Shown: positions 30,772 to 42,800 of the stretch, piece after piece
How the letters are laid out: the number at the start of each line of letters is the position of its first letter
Position numbering within the stretch: position 1 is the first letter of the stretch
Origin: Eutreptiella sp. 'Long Island Sound 2002'
Lineage: Eukaryota > Euglenozoa > Euglenophyceae > Eutreptiales > Eutreptiaceae
DNA: 64,000 nt
NCBI GenBank assembly: GCA_964036045.1
Contig: OZ038386.1
Coordinates: forward strand, 18,860,398-18,924,397
Direction of reading: 5' to 3'
Translations under genes and position numbers: made by a program
The notes under the pieces: generated by a model
What the model was told of the DNA's origin: nothing
Database searches by the model: none
Seen by the model: only the letters and a program-made list of their open reading frames with translations

Positions 30772-33750
30772 CTCCCTTCCCAAGCTATTTGCTGGGGTTT
30801 ACCTAAGCAAATGGCTGACTAAGGAAAATAGACACTCAGATCTTTACACTAGTGAAAGAGGGGGGGGGGGGGGCTGAGCTGCTGTAGACAGCCCAGGGCA
30901 GGGTGTCAAACAAAAAAGTCAAACACACACCCAAAAAAAATTTTACTGTGGCGTGCTGCAGGACTGAAGTACACTGCAGCCCTACATACTAGTTAGCGTG
31001 GGGGTGGGGGTGGAACTGTGGGCCTGGACTACACTGCAACCTATAATACTAACCCGCCTACAAACAGAAACTGCCTGCAGCAATGGCTAAGCAGGCAATG
31101 CAGCCTCAAAAGCCCTCTGGAAAAAAAAAGGGGGCTGTCAGAAAATCTGTAACAATTTTCTGCCCGCCTGAAAAGCTTAGAATATTGTACAAAAATGCAT
31201 CCCTGCCTGCCCTGCAGCATACACAGCAAGTGGAGTGTTTTGTATCTTTCCTGTCATTCCGCAGTCCAGCACGACACCTGTATACTCTACAAATTCCATT
31301 AACCTGCACCTGATTCAAATTCCAATTCAGCTCATGTCAAATTCGCTTTTCTCCACTTGCTGGGCCTGCAGAGGCAAAACAGAAACAACAGAACATGCAT
31401 GTCATATAAAAAAAAATGACGACGTGTCCGATCGTCAGCACATATCCACCATCGTACACCGCTGATTCCCACTTCTGTTGACCCGACCTGCATGAACGCA
31501 CAGAGGTTAGAAAATACACACACCCAAACGACAACTATGCTAATGCACACGATGTATAAAAACGCAAACGAAAGCCTACTGAAACGCAGCTTGAAATATT
31601 TTTATCATTGTATCTTGTTGTCAAACGCGTAACTGTATTTGTAAAATCTATAATAAAAACTAATCAAGCTGGACTGAGCAAACCTACGCCAACGCTTTGC
31701 CACACCTGGCACACGCACAAATGCACACACATACTCGCAAGAAAAAAAAAAAGAAAGACCAACACAGACAAAATAATTTGAAATGTAAAAGAATTAAAGT
31801 AAGAAGTAAAAGTATACCGAAACACAAACAATAAAGCAAACTCACAACTCACGCAGGGCTATGCAAGATGTGTGTCAGGCGCGGGTGCTCATCTCCTGCC
31901 TGCCAACCCAAAGCAAAAATCACCTTAAGACCAGGCCCTGTGCATCACACACCATGGCCAGGGGGCGGGGCGAAACACACGCCACACCACCAAAAAGAAT
32001 GCTCACGCAGGCAAAACAACAATACCAGGGAGGGGTGTCCAGGGAATGAATCACTCAAACCCATAGAACAAGATGCATCACGCACCCAAAAAACAACCGC
32101 CGCATCACGCAGCGCGGGCGGGGCACCTCACGCACCACTCAGCGCATCACGCGCACACCCTAGGGTTTGGGGGTTTGGAGCCTCACGCTCCTTAGACAGT
32201 AGGGGGTTTACCGTAACTCTTATCATCGCACGCAATGTGCGGTTGCTGCCAAAAGCTGCAAACAGAAAACGAAATACACCCATACAGGTAAGTATAAAAT
32301 GAAGCCCTTAAACAACTCACACTGAAGTGGAGGCACCCTTCGAATACGAAAAAGACAAAAAGGGTCGTGGCCATGCGCAAAGGGGCGGAGGTGGCCAACC
32401 ACTCCAGCAAATACAAAGAAGAAAAGAAGAAGCACAAAGGTAAAACAAAAGAAGACAAAAGACCCCAAAACCACAAAATGAGAAAAACTGTCAAAAATAA
32501 ACACAAGAGGAAAAAGAAGACAAGCCTGCATATACATATACGCAAACAAAAACACCGCACACTGAAAAACTCACTCACTGTACACGCAGCACATACCCAA
32601 AATGTACATTCAACTCATTTGAATCCTGGATTCTTGGCTGTTCAACCTGCAAAGGCAGGAGCACAAAAGCCAACGCGACACAAACACAAACAAACGAAGC
32701 GAACACACAGCAGGCATGCAACACACAACACACCTGTAAACAGGACGTGTCCGCGTGTGCTCACCTTTCGTGTTGCCTTGTGTTGCTCGTGTTCCACCTC
32801 TGCACAAACACACACACACAGAATCACAGAGCGGTTGCAAAAAATAAACCCGTGACGAAGAAGCGAAACACGGCGAAGACAAAACGAAAACGAGCGAACA
32901 CAAAGCTGGCATGCAACAGTCGCCACACCTGAAACGTGTGCGTTGTTGCTCACCATACCCGCATCCCACTGCTCTCATGCCGCCGCTCCCGTGACACGCT
33001 TGCGATGCTCTGCACCTGCAAAGCAGGAGTGGCACACCAAACGCAAAGCAGTGTCAAAAATTGATAATACAATGATAACGGTCGCTCAAGCGAACGAAGC
33101 AAACGACACAAAATGCAACACGACGCAAATTAAAAGGCTGGAAAGCAGCCAACACCAAAATTTACCTACTGTCACTCTCTGCCGTCCCTTGTCAAAGTCC
33201 ACAGGCGCCTTCTCAGAAAGTGCCACCGGCGCCACCGCGGTCCAAAGCAACGTGAGCGCCCCACTCCTTACAAGGGCTGTGAAGGGGCTGTCAAGGGGCT
33301 GTCTCACCACACCTGGCGCTAACCAAGGCGCTGTAGGCGCCCCATTCCTGCTGACGGCGGTGACCAACGCGCTGTAGGCGCCCCATTCCTGCTGACGGCG
33401 GTGACCAACGCACTGTTTCGCCCTCCTGGCGCCCAACAAACTGCCGTTATTGATGAGGAGCCGTCAACTCCTTCTGGCGGCGCTCCTATCAGCGCCCTAC
33501 TTCTGCTTGTGGCGGTCTGCACGGCGCAGTCGTTGATGAAGGCGCTGTCAGCACCTCACTCTTTCTGGCAGCGCTCCAATCAGCGCCGCCCTGGTTCTGC
33601 TCATGGCGGCTTGTACAGCGCAGCCGCTCACAGCACTGTCGGCGCTGTGCAATTGCCCTTGGCGCCGATGAAGATCCTTGGCGCCGTACTCGTCCAACGT
33701 CGCAGCAAGCACGCACAGCATAAGCAAGACCTCTTTTTCGATTGACGGGA
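30772..33750 (-). other. E6 interior, copy 2 (no recognisable gene)
   Basis: This is 2,979 bp, nearly identical to 27529-30505, with scattered single-base differences throughout. The scatter argues against a simple assembly duplication. It contains the same G run (about 30860-30873, here with an A near its start) and the same 41 bp pair. Confidence 0.7.
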
Positions 33751-34016
33751 TGGTAGTGGTCTTGTCCTTGGTTTGATTCTGATCATCCTTGTCGAAATCC
33801 TTCATTTTGATCTATCTCCTTCTAACGTCTGCGAAGCACTCAAGAACAATAACCAAAACTTAATATCATCCCGTCAATCTGTACAAACATTTTGAATGTA
33901 AAATACATACCTAAATTATGCTTTCTGATATGCCTACTTTATTCTGATCTGGCCTATGCTACGCATGCGCGACACGCGCGATCGCACCAGCGATCTTTTC
34001 TCTGTGTCCTATTACA
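33751..34016 (-). repeat. E6 LTR, copy 3
   Basis: This 266 bp copy ends ATTACA and is followed directly by the AATC duplication. It differs from the others at a few positions, for example GGTAGTGG in place of GGTAATGG. Confidence 0.85.
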
Positions 34017-34020
34017 AATC

Positions 34021-36183
34021 TAAATGTGCATGTAATGAAGTAATGAATATGCACAAATAGCCACAAATATGCAACAATTACTACATTTATGTATCCGCGA
34101 TGCGAACGCGCGCACTTGTCTGGTTACACCCCCCCACTAGGACACAACCCAGGGGGGCACACCATGGGGCCCTGGCCGAAAAACCACAACAAGACAAGCG
34201 AGTACCAAAAAAAAATAGAAAATGTGGGTTAAGAGCAACCCCAAGGGGGAAGACAATGGGGTTACGCCACTACGGCATATTCCGGCCCAACCTACGAGGG
34301 AGATAGGGGGAGGCCTGCAACCTAGGCCGTGTAGACTTAACTACTTCTCCAAGGCGAGAGGTACCAATGGGTGAAGGCCGCCTAGGAGTGTCACATGGCC
34401 TCTCTCCCCACTAAAACACAAGAACATGGGAACAGAAGCCTAGAGCTAGTAGTGGCTCTACTACCCACACAAAGGCACAACACTCAGCAACCCCCCCACT
34501 AAGCTGAAACTCAGGGGGTTGGCTGAAAACCAGAACTGATTTCTGAAAAAAAAATTACAAGATTCAGAAATGCATGATCACAGGATGCTAATCATGGGCT
34601 GTGGCGGGGGGGGTTTTCTGATGTCCCCACCAACCCAGCTCAGACTTCCCCAAACTCTCTGATTAGGGTGTCCGTTCATACTTTTGGAGCCAAAGAACAA
34701 GGCTGAGCTCCAAACTGCACAAAACAGTGAATTTAGCTTTTGGCACCCCAAAGTAGGTTTTGATTGGCAGGATTGACCTGCTGTGTGGGCCACAATCAGA
34801 GAAATGGCCCTGCCAAAAGGCGGAAAAACTGCTACCTAGCACCTGTAACCCTGGGCCAGGGGCACTAAACTGAAGTCCCTGGATCTAAAAATCCTTCGAT
34901 TCCACTAGGGGTGGGGCTGTGAGTGGCAGCAGGGCTCTGCCAGCCCCAGATGGCCCTGATGAAGGCCAAAACTGTACGAACAGTCAGAAAAGACGTGAGA
35001 TGGCAGTGGCGACGCCAAGTGGCAGACCTGTACTGAGAAATGGCCACTGAGGGGAGGGAAGGATAGACAAGTGTGGACGGCGTCAGTGCTGACTAGACAG
35101 ACAGTGCAGTGGATCAAAGATGTGCAGTGCTGTGCTGACAGTGTGACTGACTGACGGCAAAACAAACAAACAAGGGCAGGGCAAACGGATTTTCCTACAG
35201 CCCCAAACAATGACTCTTTCTCTCCCTCTCTCTCTTTCTTTCTTTCCCTCACCTTTTGCAACCGAGCAAGGCCAGTGCCCAGAACTCGGTGCTTTGCAGA
35301 AGGAAAAGTGGCTTTCAGCACACTCTTCCCGAAAATCAAAACCATCAGAGGATTAAAGTTAGGTACCAGAGTTTAGGAACTAAGTTAGTTTCTACCCACA
35401 AGTCTAGGAGGGTTCCCATAACCCACAAGCCTGGGAGGGTTCCTACTAAACATCTGGCTTGGCTAGGGTGCTGACTACCCACAAGCTGGGAGGGTTCCTG
35501 TTACACCCACAAGCTGGGAGGGTTCCTTCGCAACACCCTAACATACTAAACCCAACTTCCACACATGTGACATATGACACAGTGTAAAATCCCTTAGATG
35601 AGGTATGGACTTGGGGTTTGAGTCCAAGTGCCTCGTGCACGTCTGCACCCAACCCAACTCTCACAAGGTGCACTGCCACCTACAGTGCTGCACCATCAGT
35701 GGTGCTTTTCCCTGGAGGTTATTAGTTGGTCTTGCGTCTCCCCACCTCCCTCAGTTGTAGGGAAGTTTTTTAACACGGTTTTTTACACCCCTCAGGCTTG
35801 GTTACCTAGGCTGGAAACTGGGTGGGGGGGATCAAAGCAATAATAGCTTGTTTGCTCCCTGGGAGGAGTCCCAACAGGAGCCTCAGCACTTGGCATAAGG
35901 CTATCTCAGTTAGAGTCCCAGCCTCAGCCGTAGGCTGAAGGCTTCTGTTATTTTCTCTTAGGGTCATTGCGATAATAGTTGCTCTAGTGCAACTTATGAT
36001 AGATGTTGGTGTGAGGAGGGTTTTCCAGCCCCCCCCGACCCAAACGAAAAGGTGGTGAGTTGTCACTGCCTTACTCCCTGTGCTCCCAAAAACTCACGGC
36101 GAGCATAAACAAACACCAACAAGCGCAAACAAGCGCAAGATCCGTTCCTTGGTGGGCTGGGGGGGACCCAAGAAACCACCTCA
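34021..36183. other. Spacer between E6 and E5
   Basis: I recognise no gene in about 2.2 kb. It holds a CT-rich microsatellite (about 35217-35249), a spaced 22-base repeat (35394-35526) and short C or G runs. The last five bases (CCTCA, 36179-36183) are the presumed left target duplication of E5. Confidence 0.5.
35394..35526. repeat. ACCCACAAGCTGGGAGGGTTCC repeat, four copies
   Basis: Four copies start at about 35394, 35421, 35477 and 35505, with one to three differences each and unequal spacers. No function is apparent. Confidence 0.65.
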
Positions 36184-36454
36184 AGAAAGTTTTATAGTGT
36201 TTTCAGCACTGTGTTTTTGATGTGCCTCTCCTGCTGCTTGCTGCTGATGTCAGGTTCCTGCTGCTTGTTTTTGATGATGAAAATGTTTTCTTGTTGAAAT
36301 ACAAACAATCCAGGATAACCCAACCCAGAGATAAGCAAGTAGAAGATAAACAGGATCAAAGCATGAAGGGCTACAGTCACAAAGAGTTAGATAAAGAGAG
36401 CTATCAACAATAGACCAGAGCAATTAACATTCAAAGCAACTCAGGATGAAATAT
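36184..36454 (-). repeat. E5 3' LTR, distal part
   Basis: In minus orientation these are the last 271 bases of the E5 LTR, ending CTTTCT. They join 47852-48371 at the E4 insertion, where AATAT is duplicated (36450-36454 and 47847-47851). The match to 62575-62845 is close. Confidence 0.88.
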
Positions 36455-37246
36455 AGTAAGAAAAAGTGCTTTTCCAATGCTTTGGGGTATACTTTAGTTG
36501 TATTAGAGGTGCTCTAAGCACTCTTGCATTTTTATCTTAGTATTGGCCCAACCAAAAGTGGTGATAACACATTATGACCTATGGAACCAAACACTAAATC
36601 AGGATATGCAGTGGACCCCTTAATCCCCTAACAATGTGAGGCTATTCATCTTTTCCTGCGTTGACTGAGAACTGACATATCCAGGGCAGAGCCTATGAAT
36701 TTATCTATGTTTTCTCATGAATTCTTAGCTATCCTAGTGGTATGCACCCTAGGGGGCTGGGCACCTCTTTTTGAGAGGTCCTGGGTTCAATTCCCGGTCA
36801 GCCTAGCTAAGTAGGAACATCCCATGTGACATGGCAGTGACCTCATCGCCACATGCCCTGCCACCTCAGCACATATGGGACCCAAAACAAAGAGTGCACA
36901 TCTCCTGAGATGGCACTATGGAGATTGAGTGACCATGGGGCAGTTTTCCAACTCTTTTTCCAAAACATTTCAGCTATCTTCGTGAATATGCAATCCGATT
37001 TGACCTGAGTTGCAGTTTCTGTGAATATTCTAACATCTTTCACTGTTTATACTGCAGCCCTTCATGCTTTGATCCTGATTCTCTTCTACTTGCTTATCTC
37101 TGGCTCGGGCTATCCTGGATTGGTTGTATTTCAGCAAACAAAACATTTTCCTCATCAAAAACAAGCAGCAGGAAACCCTACACCAGCAGCAAGCAGCAGG
37201 AGAGGCACAACAAACACACAGTGTTGAAATCACTATAAAACTTTCT
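36455..37246 (+). repeat. E4 5' LTR
   Basis: This 792 bp LTR starts AGTAAGAAAAAG and ends AAACTTTCT. It contains a tRNA-like segment (36726-36804). Its last 230 bases are an inverted copy of the E5 LTR tail at 36184-36420. Confidence 0.9.
36726..36804 (+). other. tRNA-like segment in the E4 5' LTR
   Basis: It holds an exact B box, GGTTCAATTCC, in a T-arm-like hairpin (CTGGG, loop, CCCGG). Before it stands a 5 bp stem with a 7-base loop TTTTTGA (ACCTC/GAGGT), like an anticodon arm reading UUU. An A-box-like stretch (TAGCTATCCTAGTGGTA) lies upstream. No matching acceptor stem is seen and there is extra sequence between the D-like and anticodon-like arms, so it is not a functional tRNA gene. 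The same segment is in all four LTRs of this family. Confidence 0.55.
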
Positions 37247-37261
37247 GGTAGCAAGAGGCAG
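37246..37261 (+). other. E4 primer binding site
   Basis: TGGTAGCAAGAGGCAG overlaps the last T of the LTR. It matches initiator tRNA-Met apart from one inserted A; the E5 copy lacks that A (62561-62574). Confidence 0.75.
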
Positions 37262-37346
37262 ACTGTCTCTGCGTACCGGCAGCAACCCCGTGCCGTACAA
37301 CCAGTGCGCCGAGATCAGTCATATATAAGCAGAAGGGCGAACGAAG

Positions 37347-39836
37347 ATGGACACAAAGAAAGAGGACACCGACCTGAAGACAGCGCCTGAGGCACCAGCA
37401 ATGCAAGCACCTGGTGAACCTGGACCTGGACCTAGCGCTGTACCTTCGGAGCCCTTACATGGGCCAGTGGACATGGCGGAGGATTCATTGGAAGGACTTC
37501 AGTCGGCCTTCCGGGCCCTCTCAGTCGAGGAGGTGGACACCCATCCCTTGAAGAGAAAGAGGGAGAGAGAGAAGGATGCTGGAGACGAAGCAGATGAAGG
37601 AGCAGACCAAGGGCACGACCCGACGAATGATCCTACCTTCGAGGGCGCACCAAGCGCTTCTGGCCTCCACGCATCAGCCTCTCCTATAACCACCACACTC
37701 CCGATTCCAGACCCAGCCGCTGCAACATCCACACCCATAACCAACCCGCCTATGGCTGAGGGCACAGGCTTTACTGGTATGCCTACCTACCCTGCCTATG
37801 GTTTTGGCCCACCTACCACTGCGTTTCCTGAGGCAACTACTGCCAGTGAGCCGGTGACCTACAGTTCTGCGCCGCAATGGTGTGCGGCTGACTATCACCA
37901 TCCTCTACCCGCTACGGGAGCCTATGTGGATGTTCCTGGGTATGCAACCTTGGGTGGGTTGAGGAGAGGACCTGAGTCTCTTGGAGGAAGGAGGATCGGG
38001 GAGATCCTCCAACAGGTCCCTGACGTGGTCGGAGATCAACGAGGTGCTCCGAGGAGCCACCTCTAAAATTGTGAGCGACCTCACTCAAGAGATTCGAGAT
38101 AAACTGGAGCCCCTGATGATACCGCCACAAGCGTCACCTACCACTGTGGGAGTGTCACCCCATCGAGTACAGGCCAACCACCTGGTGGCAGGGCTGACAA
38201 ACACCCTGGGGAGCCTGAGGAGCCGACCGATGCCGACCCCTGCAGTGATACCGAGAAGCCCTTTTGTACTGAGAACAGCCCAGCCTCCCTACAGCCACGT
38301 GACGAATTCTACGAGAGCCGAGCTGGACCGGCTGGGGCTGACAGCCTTGAGGGCAATGGTTGACGTGGAGCCCTATGGCTCTAGTGATCTAGGCGGAGAC
38401 CCCTCCGATGATGAGCCGCCGTCTATAACTTCTGCTTCGCCCTCGGAGGACGACGACCCGGAGGACCCCGAGAACCCAGGTGGGAAGGAGAGGAAGAAGA
38501 AGAGGAAGGCCCGACGCCCTGAGGGACGCAGGTCTCAGGAGGCTAAGGCTATTGCCACCTCCAAGATCGTGGTGAACCTGCCAGAGTTCACAGGCAAGGA
38601 CCTCAGCGAGTTCGCTGAGAATTTTGGCCGGTTTCTCCGATTGACCGGCCAAACCCACGCTAGTGGACGGGTCAGGTGTGATCTGCTCCTGCAGTGCTGC
38701 AAGACCAAGTACCTGGAGAAGCAGGTCAGACAGATTGTGACTAATTCCGCCACCTTTGCCGATGTGTTGGTTGCCTTGGAGAGGCAGTACCCGACCTATG
38801 AAACCGACCTCTCCATCAGGGCCGAGATCCAGAACCTGGCCGTGCTGCCCAACAACCCCAAACCTGGCAGGGTCTCTGAGCTGTTGGCTGACCTGGATCA
38901 CTGGGCTGGACGATTGACGCCCGGCTCCTACAGCAGCGACGACCTGCTTTTCTGGTTGGTGGCTAAGCTCCCTCGAGAGCTGTGGGACAAGTGCCGTTCA
39001 ACGGCAGAGCGTAAGGCTGGATCCCTCCGCTACGAGGATCTATGTGTACTACTCCTGGAGCTGGCCCTGGAGAAAGAAAGCGACCAGCACCTGAACAACT
39101 ACCGTCCTCGAGGTGGAGGCGCTGGAGGCCATGGCAAAGGGTACCAAGGACCCAGACCTGGGCAGGGGACTACCCCCAAACACGCCCACGCCCGTATCAT
39201 GGAAAACGTCAAGGAGCTCTTCTGGTGTGATGCCAGAGACGAGCAGGGTCACCTGCAGCACGCCCCCGACTGCGAGCAGCGAGACTGCTTCGTAGTCCAA
39301 GGGAAGCGCACGAGAAGAACACCGGCGCCAAGGCGAAGCTGCCGGATCACTACAGGTGTACAATCACCTGTGCCTTTTGTGGGAAGAGGAAGCACTATGA
39401 GGACGAGTGCTACCACAAGCAGCGCCTGTCGGCGAAGCTGAAAGTTGAAGATCCTGGCAAAGGCTCTGGCAAAGGTGGAGGCAAAGGCAAGGGCATCGAC
39501 TCCGGCAAGGGCAAGTCGAAAGGACGTGGACAAGGGCAAGACAAGAGTCAAGGTGGACGAGGAGGAGGCGCTAACCGCCAGCCAGACAAGGACAACAAGA
39601 ACACGGACAAGAACGGAGGCAACCCCAACCCTAATCCAGGGGGGAACTCCGAGCCCTCTGGAGGGCAGTCTGGTCCTACTACAAGCTCACAGACGCAGGC
39701 CCAGAAAGAACAAGGGGCCAAGCGGGAGCACGAAGGTGGTGATGACGGCAACCCTAAGAAGAGAAGCCGTTACATGAGGATGGCCCGCAAGCTGCGGAAC
39801 AAGGGGTTCGAGGTGACCTGTCCCGCGGAGTTCTGA
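37347..39836 (+). pseudogene. gag: E4 gag, with frameshifts
   Basis: The ATG (GAAGATGG) lies 100 bp after the LTR. The N-terminal third is acidic and Pro/Thr-rich. A shift near 37975-37985, a small indel compared with E5, moves coding to another frame. The capsid-like part (LPEFTGKDLSEFAENFGRF, then LVAKLPRELWDKCRS) follows. A second shift lies near 39305. A CCHC zinc knuckle (CAFCGKRKHYEDEC, 39367-39408) and a Gly/Lys-rich basic tail come next. The gene ends with TGA at 39834-39836 after CPAEF, and pol continues in that frame. Confidence 0.8.
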
Positions 39837-42800
39837 CAGGGACGCTCCGGTGGCACCCAGGACCTGGTGTTTTGGGTACGTATCCGACTCGGAGGACGTG
39901 AATACCTGGGGGTATTGGATACTGGCGCCACCATATCTATAGTGGCCAAGAAAATTTTACCTTGTGGGAGCCTGAAGAACACCATGACCACCGCGGCTAT
40001 ACGAATGGGGGATGGGCATGTGGTGCACAGCTGCGGGGACTGTGAAGTGGAGGTACCTATGGGCTCCAGGACTATCGCCCATCGGTTCTATGTGATGGAC
40101 ACTGAGGCCTTTGACTTTGTATTGGGGACTGACTTCTTCGTGCAGCACTCCGAGATACAATCCCTGACCCTGCAAGCGCCCTACCTCCTCTACGTGGACC
40201 ACGGCAGTGGAAGAGAGTCTGTGCCACTGGAGCAGTCGGAAAATACCTCGAGTTACCTGAGGCTATCGAAGCAGGAGCCCTCGAACATGATGGCGGCCTC
40301 CAAAACTGAGGACTATCAACTATTGGGGGAAGTCCTAGACCAAGGTCTGAAGGAGTTTGGTTACTCTAGAGAAGACCTGAGTGTGGAGTTGTTCGCCAGC
40401 GACAAGCAGCATGTACTGGACCTCTACTGCAGCAAGGGGAAGAACTGCAGCTACAAATTTTACTGGCCCTCTTTCGGGATGGCCTACGGGAACCCCAGGT
40501 TCAGTGAACTGGGGAAGGTCCTGACCAAGGTGGCCTTGGAGCGTTCCCGTATGGTCCTGTGTTTCCCCTGATTGGGGAGCCCATGGGGGCAACCAGTACT
40601 GGCGAAACCTCCTGGACAGGCTGACTATCAGCTCTGTTCAGTTACCTGATGAGGCCATCTACGTGCCTCGGGGGGGGAAGACGCCTTTTGGGAAACCTGG
40701 ATGGGGGAGTATGCTCAGCGTGGTGGACGAAGGTCTTACCTCCATCCCCTCGGAGGATCTGGACCCGACTCTGGTCCAGGCTATACAACGAGAAAGCGAT
40801 GGACTCGCCTTGGGTGACTTGAAGGATCGACTACGACCTCAAGATGCTATTGAGACTATACCAGGGGGAGATGAGTACGTCGTGACTGACACCAACGCCC
40901 CCAACTCTCCCTGCCATGTACCTGTCCCTGATGGAGTCTCTGAGTGTGGAATATCCGAGCTACCTAGCTCTATCCACTCAGATGACGAAACTGAGCACGA
41001 CGCCTTCTTCGTGCAGACCTGTATGGAGGAAGTGGAGAACACCGAGTACGTTGCCCCACTGAAACCCCTACTCTCCATGAGGGTGGAAGACCCCGTGGAC
41101 GAAGAGCTGGACCCTCGATCCAGGCTAAGGGAGTATGTGGACTCCAAGAGGAAGTTGGTGGCGAAAAATCTATGCTACGCTAAGCCTACCCGCAGCTCAT
41201 GGCCACTGAAGCAAGGACGTATGGGAGATCTATCCCAATTGAAGGAGGACCTCGAACAGAAGATCACCACCTGGCAAAGGGAGGTAGATCTTAAGCTCAT
41301 GAAGAGCGTGTGGGGTGCCCATGTGAGGACCCCAGAGGAGGACGACCTCTCGGAGGAATGTGTATGTGAACCCCCTTGAGTGTGCCTATGTTGCCATCGT
41401 CCATCGGGGATGGTTGAACAAGACCTCCTATATGCCTACCAAGGGTTGAAGGACACTACCAAGGGCGAAGAGTCGGTGGAGGATCACCTCCCCACGTCTA
41501 TTCCTCAGGGGGCAAGCAACTTATACTCTGACGAGGATACGGAGGACAAGATCAAGCTATTGGCCCCGCGGGTGCAGAAGCTTATAAGAACCTATCTGGA
41601 GGTGTTCGGAGAACTACCCCCTCCAGCTTCATGTGACAAGCTGGTGCAGATGGACCTCAAACTGAAACCCGAGTTCGTGGGTCGCAAGATACGGAGGAGA
41701 CCCTATCCAGCTCCTGAAGAGCAGGCCGAGGAGATTGAGCGACAGATACAAGAATGTATGGCCTAGTCCTGGAGTACAAGCACGGGAACTACCCCCCACA
41801 CTGCAGCCCCTGTTTCCTGGTGGCTAAACCTGGGTCTACAGCCAAACGGCTGGTAGTGGACTACGGAGAGCTGAACAAGAAAACGTTGAACCACTCAGGG
41901 TCCATTCCTAATATGGAGTCTACCCTTGAGAAGATAGCATCCTGTCGCTACAAGACCAAGATGGACAAGAGGAGCGGATTCTGGCAAGTGGACCTGACGC
42001 CCAACGCTCAGGAGCTACTAGCCTTCATCACCCCTCAGGGGAGGGTGTTCAAGTGGAAGGTCATGCCGTTTGGCGTGGCCAACGCACCCGCTCTATTCCA
42101 AGAGCTGATGAACAAGATTTTGTCCATCCTACGAAGGAGACCTAAGGTGCAGGAACTCATATCCCGTGGGGCGCAGATGGAAGCACACATCGACGATGTA
42201 TGCCTTGGGACCAATACCCAGGAGGACCACCTAATCCTCTTGGGTGAGTTCTTTGCGGTCTGCCAGGAGAACCACACACGACTCAAGCTGGAGAAGTGTG
42301 AGTTCATGCAGGAGACCATGCAGTACCTGGGGTTTGACGTTGGCTATGGGTGGTGGACCCCAGCGGCCTCTAAGGCCAAACCCCTGATGGATGCTAAGGT
42401 ACGACACAAAGACCCCAAGAAAGGACTTCATGATGTACGCCGTTCCATTGGGGCGTGCAACTTCTATCGCCGCCATATCAAAAACTTCACCTACACCAGC
42501 GCCATTCTGACGGACTTGATCAAGAAGAGTACTACTTCGCGCTGGGGCCCACAAGAGCAACAAGCGTTTGACGAGCTCAAAGACAAGGTGGCCAACGCTA
42601 AGTGCTTGGGCGTGCCTAGGGCACAAGGGGACATCATCCTGGTGACCGACGCCAGCAATGTGGGCGGTGGTGGAACGTTGTTCCAATGGCAAGCACTAGA
42701 GAAGGAGGAGTTCGACTCGGCCATTTCCCAATGGGGGACGGAAGGTCTCAACCGAGATGGAACCCTCAAGCACAGCTACCCTGACGACAAGTGGGTCCTA

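Larger units (their letters stand above)
27264..34016 (-). mobile_element. E6: non-autonomous LTR element in tandem (three LTRs, two interiors)
   Basis: A 265 bp LTR occurs at 27264-27528, 30506-30771 and 33751-34016, separated by two interiors of 2,977 and 2,979 bp that are about 99% identical. The LTR has inverted ends TGTAAT and ATTACA. The outermost edges are flanked by AATC (27260-27263 and 34017-34020), so this was one insertion that became a tandem duplication, probably by recombination between LTRs. A purine tract (GGGAAGGGAG) next to the left and middle LTRs suggests minus orientation. The interiors have no gag or RT, so movement would need proteins from another element. The sequence beside the right-hand LTR does not match initiator tRNA-Met. 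Confidence 0.85.

Noticed and set aside
35394-35526. CRISPR array
   Set aside because: The repeats are imperfect, the spacers vary from a few to over 30 bases, and the DNA is eukaryotic with no cas genes.
36726-36804. Functional tRNA-Lys gene
   Set aside because: There is no matching acceptor stem and there is extra sequence between the arms, so at most it is a tRNA-derived segment.
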